Assembly (NCBI RefSeq): GCF_944391105.1
Contig: NZ_CALXSK010000004.1
Span: 50,213 to 114,212, forward strand
Source: an uncultured Victivallis sp.
GTDB lineage: Bacteria > Verrucomicrobiota > Lentisphaeria > Victivallales > Victivallaceae
Reading direction: 5' to 3'
Length of the DNA: 64,000 nt
The position numbers and the translations under genes were made by a program. A model generated the notes under the pieces. That model was not told where the DNA came from and did no database searches. It was given only the letters and a program-made list of their open reading frames with translations. Shown here piece by piece: positions 34,852 to 43,851 of this stretch (its first letter is position 1; every line of letters begins with the position of its first letter).

Positions 34852-36989
34852 TTTTGTCCCTTTTCGCTGATGGGTTCCGGGAGTTCCGCCATTTCAAGCA
34901 GCGTCTCCTGAACGGTTGTTACGTAGAGATTCCCGAGATGGCCGCCGTGATCGAACCAGGTCAGCCGGCTGCCGAACGTCCGGTCGAGGAACTCCCGGTC
35001 GTCCTCGGAAAGCAGAAAATCGTCGTAATTGTGCACCACCCGGATTCGCGGATTCCGTTCGAGATCGGGTGCGAAGTCCCGCAGTGTTGATGCCGCATAA
35101 AGATCTTCGAGGGTCAGCGGAGCAAGTTCCGGCGCGATGATCTTCTCCGCATAATCCTCAAATCCGAACCGGTCGACCTCGCGGTAGAGCGCGGCACGCC
35201 CGCTCCAGCTGTACGGCGTCGAAAGCGCCGGAATTCCCCGGTCGCGATGCACGGAAAGCAGCACGCCCCGCATCGACATCTTGAAATACAGCGCCGCGAT
35301 GTAATCGGCCTCCTCCTGCGAGATCGGAACGCCGTAGTTGACCGGTTTCTCCCCGGGATTCTCCGGATCGTAAGGCGGATAGGATTGCGACATCGCCCCC
35401 ATCGCCTTCCCTGCGATCGCAAGCACGGTTTCGGTCGCTTTCGCCGCGTCCCAGTCGGAACCGGTTCCGGCAAGTTTGTCAGCCTGTTTCATCGCGTAAT
35501 GCAGATCCACCGGAGGATTGATCGCGACAAAACGGTCGATTCCGAGCCGGTTGCCGGAACGCGCTTCAAGTTGTGCGACCTTCAGCGTGTGCATCGCGCC
35601 GAACGAGTAACCCATGAGCGCAATCCGCGTCGACGCCGGATCGAAGAGCTCCGCCTCCTTCAGGTCATTGAGCACGAGTTCGATCGCGCGGTGGACATTC
35701 TGCCCGTCGCGCGGCAGAAAACCCGGCAGCCTCCCGCCGGTCGCCTCGCAGAACTGCCAGGTGAAGGTGCTGTCGAGCGCCGCGACCGCCCAGCCGTTGC
35801 GGTGAAAAAGTTCCGCGAGCGCGAGAGCCGTCCCGCCGAAGTAGTTGCCGCCGATGCCCGGCAGCAGAATCAGAAGTTTGTCCGGACGGCGTCCGTCAAG
35901 ATCGGCCAGAAGCGGACTCTTTTCCAGTGGTTCTTCCCCCTTCGATTCTTTCCCGGGAGGCTCCGCCTCCCAGAACCCGTATTCGAGCTCCGGAGCCTCC
36001 TCGCCGGCGAGGCGGATCTCCCGTTTGTCACACTTCTTCTCGAAGTCGCCGTTGAACACGGAGAGTCGGAAATACCACGGGTCGTCGTTGTTCTGCGGCT
36101 GGAACATTGCCACGCGCATGGAGTCGAGCACCGGACTCTGCGGCCGGTAACCGGGGATCGTCCGCCACAGCGCGGTGTACTCCTTCGGCTTGATCGGCGG
36201 CGGGACATCGGGCGGCAGCTCCGGTTCAACTCCGGCCGCGCGCGCTTCGGCCGCGGCGTTCTGCGCATGGTAGAAGAACATCTTCTGGAGCAGGTGGCGG
36301 CGCAGCAGCGCCATCTCGTGGAAGGTGCGGTATTTGTCCTGGCTGCCCCGGACGGTTTTCTCGTAGACGCGATGCGCCACGACCATGCGGTTCAGCGCCG
36401 TCGCATATCCGGCATAGGGGATGTAGGTCTTGATGTCGAACGCCATGTCGAAGATGCTCGCGATGCCGTCCCGCACGTTCAACGTCGACATGAACGGCAG
36501 AATGAGTGTGCAGCCCGGGCCGATCCCCCACGCCGCGAAGGTCTGGCCGAAATCCGACTCGGTCGAATAAATGTCGAACCAGGCCGCCGCCGGATCGAAG
36601 AGCCCGGCGATCCCGATCGTCGTGTTGATGAGAAAACGGCAGAGCTCGTCCCAGGAGCCCTTGAACTCGGCGCGGAGCAGCGTACTGAAGGCTCGCGTCG
36701 GAAATTCGAGGTTCACGCAGAGGTTGTTGAACTTCTCAATCGCCGGACGCGGCAGGATCGACGTGTAGACCCGCCCGAGCGGATCAACCACGTAGTTCAT
36801 TCCGAAATCCGTCACCGCGAACATCGAACGGTTGAAGCCTTCGATCGGGTCACGCCCCGACAGCTCAAAAACCAGTTCGCTCGGTGTCCACGGCGCTTCC
36901 GCCGGCGGCGGTTCCGGCCCGGAGGCGCACCCGGCGGCGACGAGCAACGCCGCAACCGGTGCGATCAGGCGCATCAAGAGCAATTTCAT
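34848..36989 (-). CDS. Fusion lipoprotein: MlaA (VacJ) phospholipid-removal domain plus alpha/beta hydrolase
   Basis: 713 residues in one frame. A lipoprotein signal ends at LVAAGCAS (Cys21). Residues about 45-245 are MlaA: RDPIEGFNRSMF, then LINTTIGIAGLFDPA and ESDFGQTFAAWGIGPGCTLILPF. MlaA extracts misplaced phospholipid from the outer leaflet of the outer membrane. Residues about 370-700 are an alpha/beta hydrolase: LLILLPGIGGNYFGG oxyanion strand, nucleophile elbow GYSFGA (Ser462), Asp656/657 in NYDDF and His681 or 684 in DHGGHLGN. A linker with a Pro-rich part (about 255-270) joins them. It heads a three-lipoprotein coupled operon. A phospholipase or lipid-esterase role beside MlaA is inferred. 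Confidence 0.88.
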   Translation of the reverse strand: MKLLLMRLIAPVAALLVAAGCASGPEPPPAEAPWTPSELVFELSGRDPIEGFNRSMFAVTDFGMNYVVDPLGRVYTSILPRPAIEKFNNLCVNLEFPTRAFSTLLRAEFKGSWDELCRFLINTTIGIAGLFDPAAAWFDIYSTESDFGQTFAAWGIGPGCTLILPFMSTLNVRDGIASIFDMAFDIKTYIPYAGYATALNRMVVAHRVYEKTVRGSQDKYRTFHEMALLRRHLLQKMFFYHAQNAAAEARAAGVEPELPPDVPPPIKPKEYTALWRTIPGYRPQSPVLDSMRVAMFQPQNNDDPWYFRLSVFNGDFEKKCDKREIRLAGEEAPELEYGFWEAEPPGKESKGEEPLEKSPLLADLDGRRPDKLLILLPGIGGNYFGGTALALAELFHRNGWAVAALDSTFTWQFCEATGGRLPGFLPRDGQNVHRAIELVLNDLKEAELFDPASTRIALMGYSFGAMHTLKVAQLEARSGNRLGIDRFVAINPPVDLHYAMKQADKLAGTGSDWDAAKATETVLAIAGKAMGAMSQSYPPYDPENPGEKPVNYGVPISQEEADYIAALYFKMSMRGVLLSVHRDRGIPALSTPYSWSGRAALYREVDRFGFEDYAEKIIAPELAPLTLEDLYAASTLRDFAPDLERNPRIRVVHNYDDFLLSEDDREFLDRTFGSRLTWFDHGGHLGNLYVTTVQETLLEMAELPEPISEKGQK

Positions 36990-37031
36990 CCCCCTGCCAT
37001 CCTTTTGCGTTTCCAGTGGTTATCGCAAACT

Positions 37032-37059
37032 AATATAGCGCGCATTCCCGCAAATGCAA
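37032..37059 (-). promoter_or_regulatory. Promoter of the MlaA-hydrolase operon
   Basis: Minus strand TTGCAT (37059-37054), a 16-base spacer and TATATT (37037-37032), about 43 bases before the ATG. Confidence 0.6.
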
Positions 37060-37104
37060 CGGAGCAGTCTCCGTTTTCCCGCCGCTTTCGCGGTCCGGTC
37101 CGGA

Positions 37105-37653
37105 TCACAGCTGCATGGCGAACATCTCTTCCCCGGTTTCGAGGGAGAGCACCTGCAATTTCCCGTCCGCATAGAAGCCGTAACTCGGCTCAAATCCTCC
37201 CTTCGGCAGCGAGGTCGAGCCGGGGTTGAACGAGATGATCCCGTTTTCGAGCGTTTTCAATTCCGGAATGTGCGTGTGTCCGCAGACGAGGACGGAACCC
37301 GCTTCCAATGGCGGCGGGTTCCCTGGATTCCAATGGTGGCCGTGCGTGAGGAAGAAGCGGCGTCCCCCTTCGAGCAGCGTCGCGTATTCCGAGAGAATCG
37401 GAAATTCCAGCAGCATCTGGTCGACTTCGCTGTCGCAGTTGCCGCGCACGGCCGTGATCCGTCTTTTGAGCCGGTTCAGTTGTTCGACGACCCGCGGCGG
37501 CGCGTAGTCCGGCCGCAGCGGGTTGCGGGGGCCGTGATAGAGCACGTCTCCGAGCAGCACAAAGTGGTCAGGCGCATGTGCGTCGATTCTGCGCATGAGC
37601 TGTTCGACGCTGTCGGGCGAACCGTGTACATCCGAGAAAAAGAGAATCTTCAC
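37105..37653 (-). CDS. yfcE: YfcE-type metallophosphodiesterase
   Basis: Calcineurin-fold phosphodiesterase, 182 residues. Metal ligands are visible in the standard order: FFSDVHGSPD, LLGDVLYHGPRN, VRGNCDSEVDQ, LTHGHHW and CGHTHIPEL. YfcE proteins hydrolyse artificial phosphodiesters with manganese; the natural substrate is not established. It lies 15 bases downstream of lysS on the same strand and probably shares its transcript. Confidence 0.9.
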   Translation of the reverse strand: MKILFFSDVHGSPDSVEQLMRRIDAHAPDHFVLLGDVLYHGPRNPLRPDYAPPRVVEQLNRLKRRITAVRGNCDSEVDQMLLEFPILSEYATLLEGGRRFFLTHGHHWNPGNPPPLEAGSVLVCGHTHIPELKTLENGIISFNPGSTSLPKGGFEPSYGFYADGKLQVLSLETGEEMFAMQL

Positions 37654-37668
37654 CGCGGATTCCCCCGG

Positions 37669-39204
37669 TTACTGCTGCTTCTTGAGCCGCATCTGCGGGA
37701 AGAGCAGCACGTCGCGGATCGTCTCGGCGCCGGTCAGGATCATGACCAGACGGTCGATGCCGATCCCCATGCCGCCCGCCGGAGGCATGCCGTACTCGAG
37801 CGCGGTGAGGAAATCCTCGTCGACCTTGTCCGAGAGCTTGTCACCCGGCTGCTTGTTCTTTTCGAACTGCTCCATGAACCGCTTGCGCTGAAGAATCGGG
37901 TCGTTCAGTTCGCTGTAAGCGGGGGCGACTTCGACGCCGTTGATCCCGAGCTCGAAAACATCGACGTAGTTCGGATCGTCCGGACACCCTTTCGCGAGCG
38001 GCAGGAGTTCGACCGGCAGCCGGCAGACGAAGGTCGGCTGGATCAGCGTCGGCTCGACCATCTTCTCGTAAAGTTCGTTCGTCACTTCGAGGTCGGACAT
38101 GCCGTCCGGAATGTCGAGGCCCATTTCGCGGCCGCGTGCGACGCGCTCTTCCGGCGTGATCTTGAACCAGTCGGCGCCGCCCTTCTCCTCGCAGAGTTCG
38201 TTGTAGGTCGCGCGTCGCCACGGCAGCGTGAGATCGATCACCTTGCCGTTGCCGTGGTCGATCTTCAGCGTGCCGACCGTCTTCATCGCGACGGTCGTGA
38301 CGAGAGACTCGATGAGCTCCATCATCGTGCGGCAGTCGCCGTAGGCCTGGTAGACCTCCATCATCGTGAACTCCGGATTGTGGCGGCGATCCATGCCTTC
38401 GTTGCGGAAGTTGCGGTTCAGCTCATAGACCTTCTCGAAGCCGCCGACCAGCAGCCGCTTGAGGTAGAGTTCCGGCGCGATGCGCATGTACATATCCGAA
38501 GAGAGCGCCTCGTAGTAGGTCTTGAACGGATTGGCCGAGGCGCCGCCCGCGATCGGCTGGAGCATCGGAGTCTCGACCTCCATGAAACCGCGGCTGTTCA
38601 TGAAGTTGCGGATCTCCGCGAGGATCCGGCTGCGCAGTTTCAGCACCCGGAAACTCTCGTCGTTCATGATGAGGTCGAGGTAACGCTGACGGTAGCGCTG
38701 CTCGACGTCCTGCAGCCCGTGGTACTTCTCCGGCAGCGGCCGCAGCGACTTCGAAAGCAGTGTGCACTCCTTCACGCGGATCGTGAGTTCTCCCATTCGG
38801 GTCACGAAGGTCGGTCCGTGCACGCCGATGATGTCGCCGATGTCGAGTTTGCGGAAGAGGGCGAACGCCTCGTCTCCGATCTCGCTCTTGCCGACGAAGA
38901 GCTGGATTCGGCCCGTGCTGTCCTTGATGTCCGCGAAGATCGATTTGCCCATGCCGCGTTTGGCCATGAGCCGTCCGGCGACGGTCACTTCCGGACCGAA
39001 TTCGCCGCCTTCGGCCGGGGCGGCTTTTTCGCGCACACTCTGGACCGACTGCGCGCCGGGAAACGCATGGCCGAAGGGATCAATTCCGGCTTCCCGGAGC
39101 TCTTTCACCTTCGCCACACGCTGCTGCATTAAACTATTCATCTCCTGCTCGGAACCGGCGGCTTCCGCCGGTGCGGCCGTGTTGTTCAGATTTTCTTCGC
39201 TCAT
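37669..39204 (-). CDS. lysS: Lysyl-tRNA synthetase, class II
   Basis: Charges tRNA-Lys; 511 residues from the chosen start at 39204 (MSEENLNN), with GGAG 12 bases upstream. An alternative ATG at 39222 has no site. The N-terminal OB-fold tRNA-binding domain (about 60-160: VTVAGRLMAKRGMGKSIFADI) is followed by the catalytic core: VETPMLQPIAGGASANPF, RIAPELYLKRLLVGGFEKVYELNRNFRNEG (motif 2), EFTMMEVYQAYGD, and GGMGIGIDRLVM (motif 3). The N-terminal 25 residues are Ala/Glu/Asn-rich and poorly conserved in general. It shares a -35 element with the divergent hppA promoter. Confidence 0.95.
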   Translation of the reverse strand: MSEENLNNTAAPAEAAGSEQEMNSLMQQRVAKVKELREAGIDPFGHAFPGAQSVQSVREKAAPAEGGEFGPEVTVAGRLMAKRGMGKSIFADIKDSTGRIQLFVGKSEIGDEAFALFRKLDIGDIIGVHGPTFVTRMGELTIRVKECTLLSKSLRPLPEKYHGLQDVEQRYRQRYLDLIMNDESFRVLKLRSRILAEIRNFMNSRGFMEVETPMLQPIAGGASANPFKTYYEALSSDMYMRIAPELYLKRLLVGGFEKVYELNRNFRNEGMDRRHNPEFTMMEVYQAYGDCRTMMELIESLVTTVAMKTVGTLKIDHGNGKVIDLTLPWRRATYNELCEEKGGADWFKITPEERVARGREMGLDIPDGMSDLEVTNELYEKMVEPTLIQPTFVCRLPVELLPLAKGCPDDPNYVDVFELGINGVEVAPAYSELNDPILQRKRFMEQFEKNKQPGDKLSDKVDEDFLTALEYGMPPAGGMGIGIDRLVMILTGAETIRDVLLFPQMRLKKQQ

Positions 39205-39253
39205 TTGAGATTGTCGCTCCATCGTTTTTTTGGGATTATTTTGCCATAAAATT

Positions 39254-39282
39254 AATGTAACACCATTCCTCTTATCTTGCAA
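39254..39282 (-). promoter_or_regulatory. Promoter of lysS-yfcE
   Basis: Minus strand TTGCAA (39282-39277), a 17-base spacer and TACATT (39259-39254). TTGCAA is its own reverse complement and is also the -35 of the hppA promoter. Confidence 0.6.
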
Positions 39283-39304
39283 TTCGAAAAAATGAAACTA
39301 TTTT
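39277..39304 (+). promoter_or_regulatory. Promoter of hppA
   Basis: TTGCAA (39277-39282), a 16-base spacer and TATTTT (39299-39304). The same palindromic hexamer serves the divergent lysS promoter. The leader to the ATG at 39440 is about 130 bases and contains a GCCGG...CCGGC hairpin near 39390-39411. Confidence 0.55.
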
Positions 39305-39439
39305 AGTTCGAGTATGGTTTTTTCGGAAAACGGAAAAACCGGATGATTTTCCTCCATTTCTCCGTGTGGAAATGTGGAAAGTTTCGGAGCGCCGGTCCGG
39401 TTCCGGTCCGGCGGCAACACATAACAAAAGGTGGTTCGG

Positions 39440-41854
39440 ATGAAAAAAATGTCACTCTCGTGTCTGCTCCTGGCTCTGGGAGCGATCACCGCCGTCGCAG
39501 CCGGGGAGATTCCTCCCGCCGGGGAGGAGGCGGTCTCGATGACGTGGGGAATGCCCTCAATCTGGTGGTCGGCACCGTTCGCGGCGATCCTCGCAATTCT
39601 GATGGCGCGTATCTTTTACAAGAAGATGATCGCTGCCGACGAGGGGAGCGACCGGATGAAGGAGATCGCCGGCTATGTCCGCCAGGGCGCGATGGCCTAT
39701 CTCTGGCGGCAGTACAAGGTGGTCGGCATTGTTTTCATCATTCTTTTCATCATTTTCGGGATTCTGGCGATCTTCGGAATCCAGAATCCGTTCGTGCCGG
39801 TGGCGTTCCTGACCGGCGGTTTCTTCTCGGGACTCTGCGGCTACATCGGCATGAAGACCGCGACCCGCGCCTCGAACCGCACGGCACAGGCCGCGAGTGA
39901 AGGGCTGAACCGCGGACTTCAGGTCGCGTTCCGTTCGGGCGCGGTCATGGGCATGGTCGTGGTCGGATTCGGCCTGATCGACATCTGTCTCTGGTATCTG
40001 ATTCTCGACAAACTCGTCTACACCTCCGCCCACATGGCGAACGGCTTCTCGCTCTTCGGTCTTGATCTCGTTGCGCAGGGGTGCACCCAGTCTGAAAAAC
40101 TCGTCCACATCACGACGACCATGCTGACCTTCGGCATGGGCGCGTCGACCCAGGCGCTCTTTGCCCGTGTCGGCGGCGGCATCTACACGAAGGCGGCCGA
40201 CGTCGGGGCGGACCTCGTCGGCAAAGTCGAAGCCGGCATCCCCGAGGATGACCCGCGCAATCCGGCCACCATCGCGGACAACGTCGGCGACAACGTCGGC
40301 GATGTTGCGGGCATGGGCGCGGACCTCTATGAATCCTACTGCGGCTCGATCCTCGCGACTGCGGCGCTCGGCGCGGCCGTCGCCGCCCAGAGCGTGAGTT
40401 TCGATGCGGAACAGGCGACGAAGCTGGTTCTCTCCCCGATGATCGTCGCGGGATTCGGTACGATCCTCTCGATTCTCGGCATCGGTCTCGTGCGCTGCAA
40501 GGAGGGGGCTTCGCAGCGGCAGCTGCTGCGCAGTCTGCTGACCGGAACGCTCGGCAGTTCGATCTTCGTGCTGATCGCGCTGCTGTTCCTGATCTTCCTC
40601 GGCTTCATCACCTGGGGCGTCTTCGGCGCGGTGGTTTCCGGTCTCGTCGCGGGCGTCATCATCGGACAGGCGACCGAATACTACACGAGTGCGGAGTACA
40701 AACCGACCCGCGGCATCGCATTCCAGGCGCAGATGGGACCGGCAACCACGATCATCGACGGTCTGGCGACCGGCATGTATTCGGCCGGGCTTCCGGTTGT
40801 GACGATCGTACTCGGAATTCTCTGCGCCTTCGGCTTTGCGGGCGGCTTTGCGGATGAGCCCGGCGCGTTTGCGCAGGGACTTTACGGTGTCGGTTTCGCG
40901 GCGGTCGGCATGCTCTCGACCCTCGGAATCACGCTGGCGACCGACGCTTATGGGCCGATCGCGGACAACGCCGGCGGCAACGCCGAAATGTCCGGACTTC
41001 CGCCGGAAGTCCGCCAGCGCACCGACGCGCTCGATTCGCTCGGCAATACGACCGCCGCGACCGGCAAGGGATTCGCGATCGGGTCGGCCGCGCTGACCGC
41101 GCTCGCGCTGCTCGCGAGCTTCATCGAAGAGGCGAAGATCTGGATCGGCAAGTTCGATTCCGGTTTCGGAACGGGAATCGACGTGGCGGAGGCGAGCAAG
41201 ATGTCGCTTCTGAGCTTCGTCGACAAGTATCAGCTCACGATCATGAATCCGCTGCTGATCGGCGGGCTCTTCATCGGCGGCATGGTCGCGTTCCTCTTCT
41301 GCGCGATGACGATGAAGGCGGTCGGCCGCGCGGCGGGTTCGATGGTCGAGGAGGTGCGCCGTCAGTTCCGGGAGATCCCCGGCATCATGGAAGGCAAGGC
41401 GACTCCGGACTACGCGAAGTGCGTGGCGATCTCCACCGCCGGTGCGCAGCGTGAGATGGTTCTTCCCTCGCTGCTCGCGATCGCGATTCCGGTGGTGACC
41501 GGGCTTGTGCTCGGCATTCCTGGCGTGATGGGGCTGCTCGCGGGCGGGCTTGCGACCGGATTCGTCCTCGCGACGATGTTGAACAACGCCGGCGGCGCCT
41601 GGGACAATGCCAAGAAGTACATCGAAAACGGCGCTTACGGCGGCAAGAAGCTGCCCGACGGCAGCAAGAACCCGACCCACGGCGCGGCCGTCATCGGCGA
41701 TACCGTCGGCGATCCGTGCAAGGATACGAGCGGTCCGGCTCTGAACATTCTCATCAAGCTCATGAGCATGGTCTGCATCGTCTTTGCGCCGGTCATCATC
41801 AAGTTCTCCCCGGTGATCCAGGGGTGGCTTGGAATCAGCGGAATCCTGAAGTAA
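39440..41854 (+). CDS. hppA: Membrane-bound ion-translocating pyrophosphatase
   Basis: Couples hydrolysis of cytoplasmic pyrophosphate to pumping of Na+ or H+ across the membrane; 804 residues with about sixteen membrane helices. The start at 39440 has AGGTGG 5 bases upstream and an N-terminal signal-like helix. Substrate motifs are [43 protein letters not shown], then DNAGGNAEM and, near the C-terminus, [17 protein letters not shown]. Residues 535-540 read GNTTAA rather than GNTTKA, which marks the potassium-dependent subgroup. Whether it moves sodium or protons is not decided by what I can see. A strong terminator follows. Confidence 0.95.
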   Translation: MKKMSLSCLLLALGAITAVAAGEIPPAGEEAVSMTWGMPSIWWSAPFAAILAILMARIFYKKMIAADEGSDRMKEIAGYVRQGAMAYLWRQYKVVGIVFIILFIIFGILAIFGIQNPFVPVAFLTGGFFSGLCGYIGMKTATRASNRTAQAASEGLNRGLQVAFRSGAVMGMVVVGFGLIDICLWYLILDKLVYTSAHMANGFSLFGLDLVAQGCTQSEKLVHITTTMLTFGMGASTQALFARVGGGIYTKAADVGADLVGKVEAGIPEDDPRNPATIADNVGDNVGDVAGMGADLYESYCGSILATAALGAAVAAQSVSFDAEQATKLVLSPMIVAGFGTILSILGIGLVRCKEGASQRQLLRSLLTGTLGSSIFVLIALLFLIFLGFITWGVFGAVVSGLVAGVIIGQATEYYTSAEYKPTRGIAFQAQMGPATTIIDGLATGMYSAGLPVVTIVLGILCAFGFAGGFADEPGAFAQGLYGVGFAAVGMLSTLGITLATDAYGPIADNAGGNAEMSGLPPEVRQRTDALDSLGNTTAATGKGFAIGSAALTALALLASFIEEAKIWIGKFDSGFGTGIDVAEASKMSLLSFVDKYQLTIMNPLLIGGLFIGGMVAFLFCAMTMKAVGRAAGSMVEEVRRQFREIPGIMEGKATPDYAKCVAISTAGAQREMVLPSLLAIAIPVVTGLVLGIPGVMGLLAGGLATGFVLATMLNNAGGAWDNAKKYIENGAYGGKKLPDGSKNPTHGAAVIGDTVGDPCKDTSGPALNILIKLMSMVCIVFAPVIIKFSPVIQGWLGISGILK

Positions 41855-41868
41855 TTCCGTGTATCGCG

Positions 41869-41905
41869 AAAAAGCGCCGCGTCAGCAACGGCGCTTTTTC
41901 TTTTT
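41869..41905 (+). terminator. Terminator of hppA
   Basis: Perfect 11-bp stem AAAAAGCGCCG (41869-41879) with CGGCGCTTTTT (41889-41899), then CTTTTT. Confidence 0.85.
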
Positions 41906-41925
41906 CCGGAGGTGAGAGAAGAGGT

Positions 41926-42306
41926 ATGAGAAAGTTTCTGTTGTTGGCGCTCGCGGCGATGTTGTGCGGCGGCTGTTCGGCGTTCCGGGCGATGTTCGAC
42001 GAGGATCCCGCCGTTACGCAGCAGAAGCGCGAGCGTGCGAAGCAGCGCCGCGTGGAACGGATGCGTTCCGGCGCGGACGACGGTGTCTTCCCCGCGCTTT
42101 TCTCTGGTTCAGAGAAAGAGGATACGCTTTATGTCAGCGGTTCTCTCACGCCCGCGGAGCGGGCCGTGCTGGAGGGCACCGAGGCCGCCTCGAAACGACG
42201 GAATCCCGCCGAGAGCGAAGTGGAATCGATTCGGCGCGAGAACCGCGAACGGTCGGACAAAATTTCCGATCAGGTGTTCGGCGGCGGTTTGAGGGACCTG
42301 TTCTGA
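41926..42306 (+). CDS. Small charged lipoprotein of unknown function
   Basis: 126 residues. A lipoprotein signal [18 protein letters not shown] places the lipidated residue at Cys17. The mature part is highly charged and helical ([34 protein letters not shown]) and ends in [13 protein letters not shown] precedes the ATG. It follows the hppA terminator without an obvious promoter and ends 8 bases from the convergent MATE gene. No family is recognised. Confidence 0.75.
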   Translation: MRKFLLLALAAMLCGGCSAFRAMFDEDPAVTQQKRERAKQRRVERMRSGADDGVFPALFSGSEKEDTLYVSGSLTPAERAVLEGTEAASKRRNPAESEVESIRRENRERSDKISDQVFGGGLRDLF

Positions 42307-42313
42307 ACGCCGG

Positions 42314-43681
42314 CTACGGAGTGCTGGAGATTTTTCGAATCCAGGTGTAGCGGTTCAGCTTGACCGCTGCGACCGCGCACTTCAGCACCTGATCCGATTT
42401 CAGGCAGACGAAGACGATCAGCGGCGAGCAGTGAAAGACGAATGCCGCCAGTGCCGACGACGGCAGCACGATCAGCCACATGAAAATCAGGTCGTTTTTG
42501 AGAACGAAATCGGTCTCTCCTCCCGCGCGGACGATTCCGACGAGTGCGGGCATCTGGTAGGCGGTTCCGACCGTAGTGACCGAAAGCACCGTCATGAAAT
42601 CGAGCGAGAGCCGGGCCGATTCAGGCGAGAGTTCCGAGAACAGCAGCAAAATCGGATCCTTGAGCAGAAAGAGCGCCGCTCCGCTGCAGCTGCCGATCAG
42701 CAGAAAAAGCAGCTGAAACGTTCGCGTATAAGGTTTGACGAGGTCGAGTCTCCCCTCGCCGATGTTCTTCCCCGTCATGACCGCGGCGGCGCTGGCGGAA
42801 GCCATGACGAAGACTGTGATGATCTGAAACACTGTGGTCGCCACCGAATTCGCCGCGATTGCGCTGCTGCCCATGTGGCCGAGGATTCCGGTCTGGATCG
42901 CCATGGCGATCCCCCAGAATGCGCCGGAGACGAAAACCGGGGAGCCGACCCGGATATAATCGCGCAGCATCCGGCGATTCAGTTTGCACAGGACGTGGGG
43001 CAGCCGCAGCTCCACCTTGCGGTCGATGAGACGAACGTAAGCCGCGATCAGGCCGAGTTCGAGCAGTCGGGCGCACAATGTTGCGATTGCGGCTCCCGCG
43101 CAGCCGAGCTCCGGGAAGCCGCCGTTGCCGAAGATCAGCAGATAGTTCAGCGTCACATTCGTTACGAAAGTGACGATCGAGAGGTAGAAGCTGATCCGGA
43201 CCGTCTCCACGCTCCGGAGCATGATCATCAAAATCTGCGAAATCGCGAAGACCGGGTAGGAGAATCCGATGATCCGCGCATATTTCGTCCCCTCGGCGAT
43301 GATTGCCCGGTCGGAAGTGAGCAGTCCGAGGATTGTTTCCGGAATCAGCAGAACCAGCAGCGAGAGCAGCAGCGCGAGGCCGATCCCGATCCGGAGTGCG
43401 ATGTTCGTGACTTCGCGAATCGGCTCGATCTTCCCCTCACCCCAGCTGCGGGAGGAGAAAATGAGCGCCCCCTCCGCCACGCCGAAGACCAGCATCTGCA
43501 GCAGGAACTGCACCTGGTTGAGCAGCGCCACTCCGGAAAGCGCGGTCTCCGAGTAGCGCGACAACATGATCGCATCGGCGAGGTTCACCGCGAAAACGAT
43601 CGCACTCTGCAGCGCGATCGTCGCGGTCATCGAGAAGAAAACGAGGTAAAAGCGGCGGTCCCGCATGAAAAACGTCGACAT
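42314..43681 (-). CDS. MATE-family efflux transporter
   Basis: Multidrug and toxic-compound extrusion protein, 455 residues and about twelve membrane helices in two pseudo-symmetric halves. The start at 43681 (MSTFFMRDRRFYL) matches the family's usual N-terminus. MATE patterns include LADAIMLSRYSETALSGVALLNQVQFLLQM in helix 1-2, GFSYPVFAISQILMIMLRSV and, in the second half, AIQTGILGHMGSSAIAANSVATTVFQI. It would export cationic compounds using Na+ or H+; substrate unknown. It is transcribed from a promoter placed back-to-back with the next gene's. Confidence 0.92.
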   Translation of the reverse strand: MSTFFMRDRRFYLVFFSMTATIALQSAIVFAVNLADAIMLSRYSETALSGVALLNQVQFLLQMLVFGVAEGALIFSSRSWGEGKIEPIREVTNIALRIGIGLALLLSLLVLLIPETILGLLTSDRAIIAEGTKYARIIGFSYPVFAISQILMIMLRSVETVRISFYLSIVTFVTNVTLNYLLIFGNGGFPELGCAGAAIATLCARLLELGLIAAYVRLIDRKVELRLPHVLCKLNRRMLRDYIRVGSPVFVSGAFWGIAMAIQTGILGHMGSSAIAANSVATTVFQIITVFVMASASAAAVMTGKNIGEGRLDLVKPYTRTFQLLFLLIGSCSGAALFLLKDPILLLFSELSPESARLSLDFMTVLSVTTVGTAYQMPALVGIVRAGGETDFVLKNDLIFMWLIVLPSSALAAFVFHCSPLIVFVCLKSDQVLKCAVAAVKLNRYTWIRKISSTP

Positions 43682-43755
43682 GACAAGGAATCCTGTTCCA
43701 TCCGGTTCTGATTGCAGATAAGCGCCCGGCGTTCGTTCGCGTCGGCGTCGCATTT

Positions 43756-43784
43756 AAAATACAGCTCCGGTCCGGCCGCGTCAA
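43756..43784 (-). promoter_or_regulatory. Promoter of the MATE gene
   Basis: Minus strand TTGACG (43784-43779), a 17-base spacer and TATTTT (43761-43756). Its -35 is one base from the -35 of the divergent oxidoreductase promoter. Confidence 0.6.
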
Positions 43785-43785
43785 G

Positions 43786-43814
43786 TTGACTTTCTCAGGA
43801 AACGGGAATATCTT
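43786..43814 (+). promoter_or_regulatory. Promoter of the Gfo/Idh/MocA oxidoreductase gene
   Basis: TTGACT (43786-43791), a 17-base spacer and TATCTT (43809-43814). The two opposed -35 boxes form an 11-base palindrome GTCAAGTTGAC. Confidence 0.65.
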
Positions 43815-43851
43815 TAACGGAAACAACCGATCATAAGGAGAGGATTCTTTC

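Noticed and set aside
35247..37229. 660-codon open frame antisense to the MlaA-hydrolase gene
   Set aside because: No recognisable domain, and it spans the promoter and start of the real gene; a shadow.
39557..41680. 707-codon open frame antisense to hppA
   Set aside because: Charged low-complexity translation opposite a clearly conserved gene; a shadow of GC-rich coding DNA.
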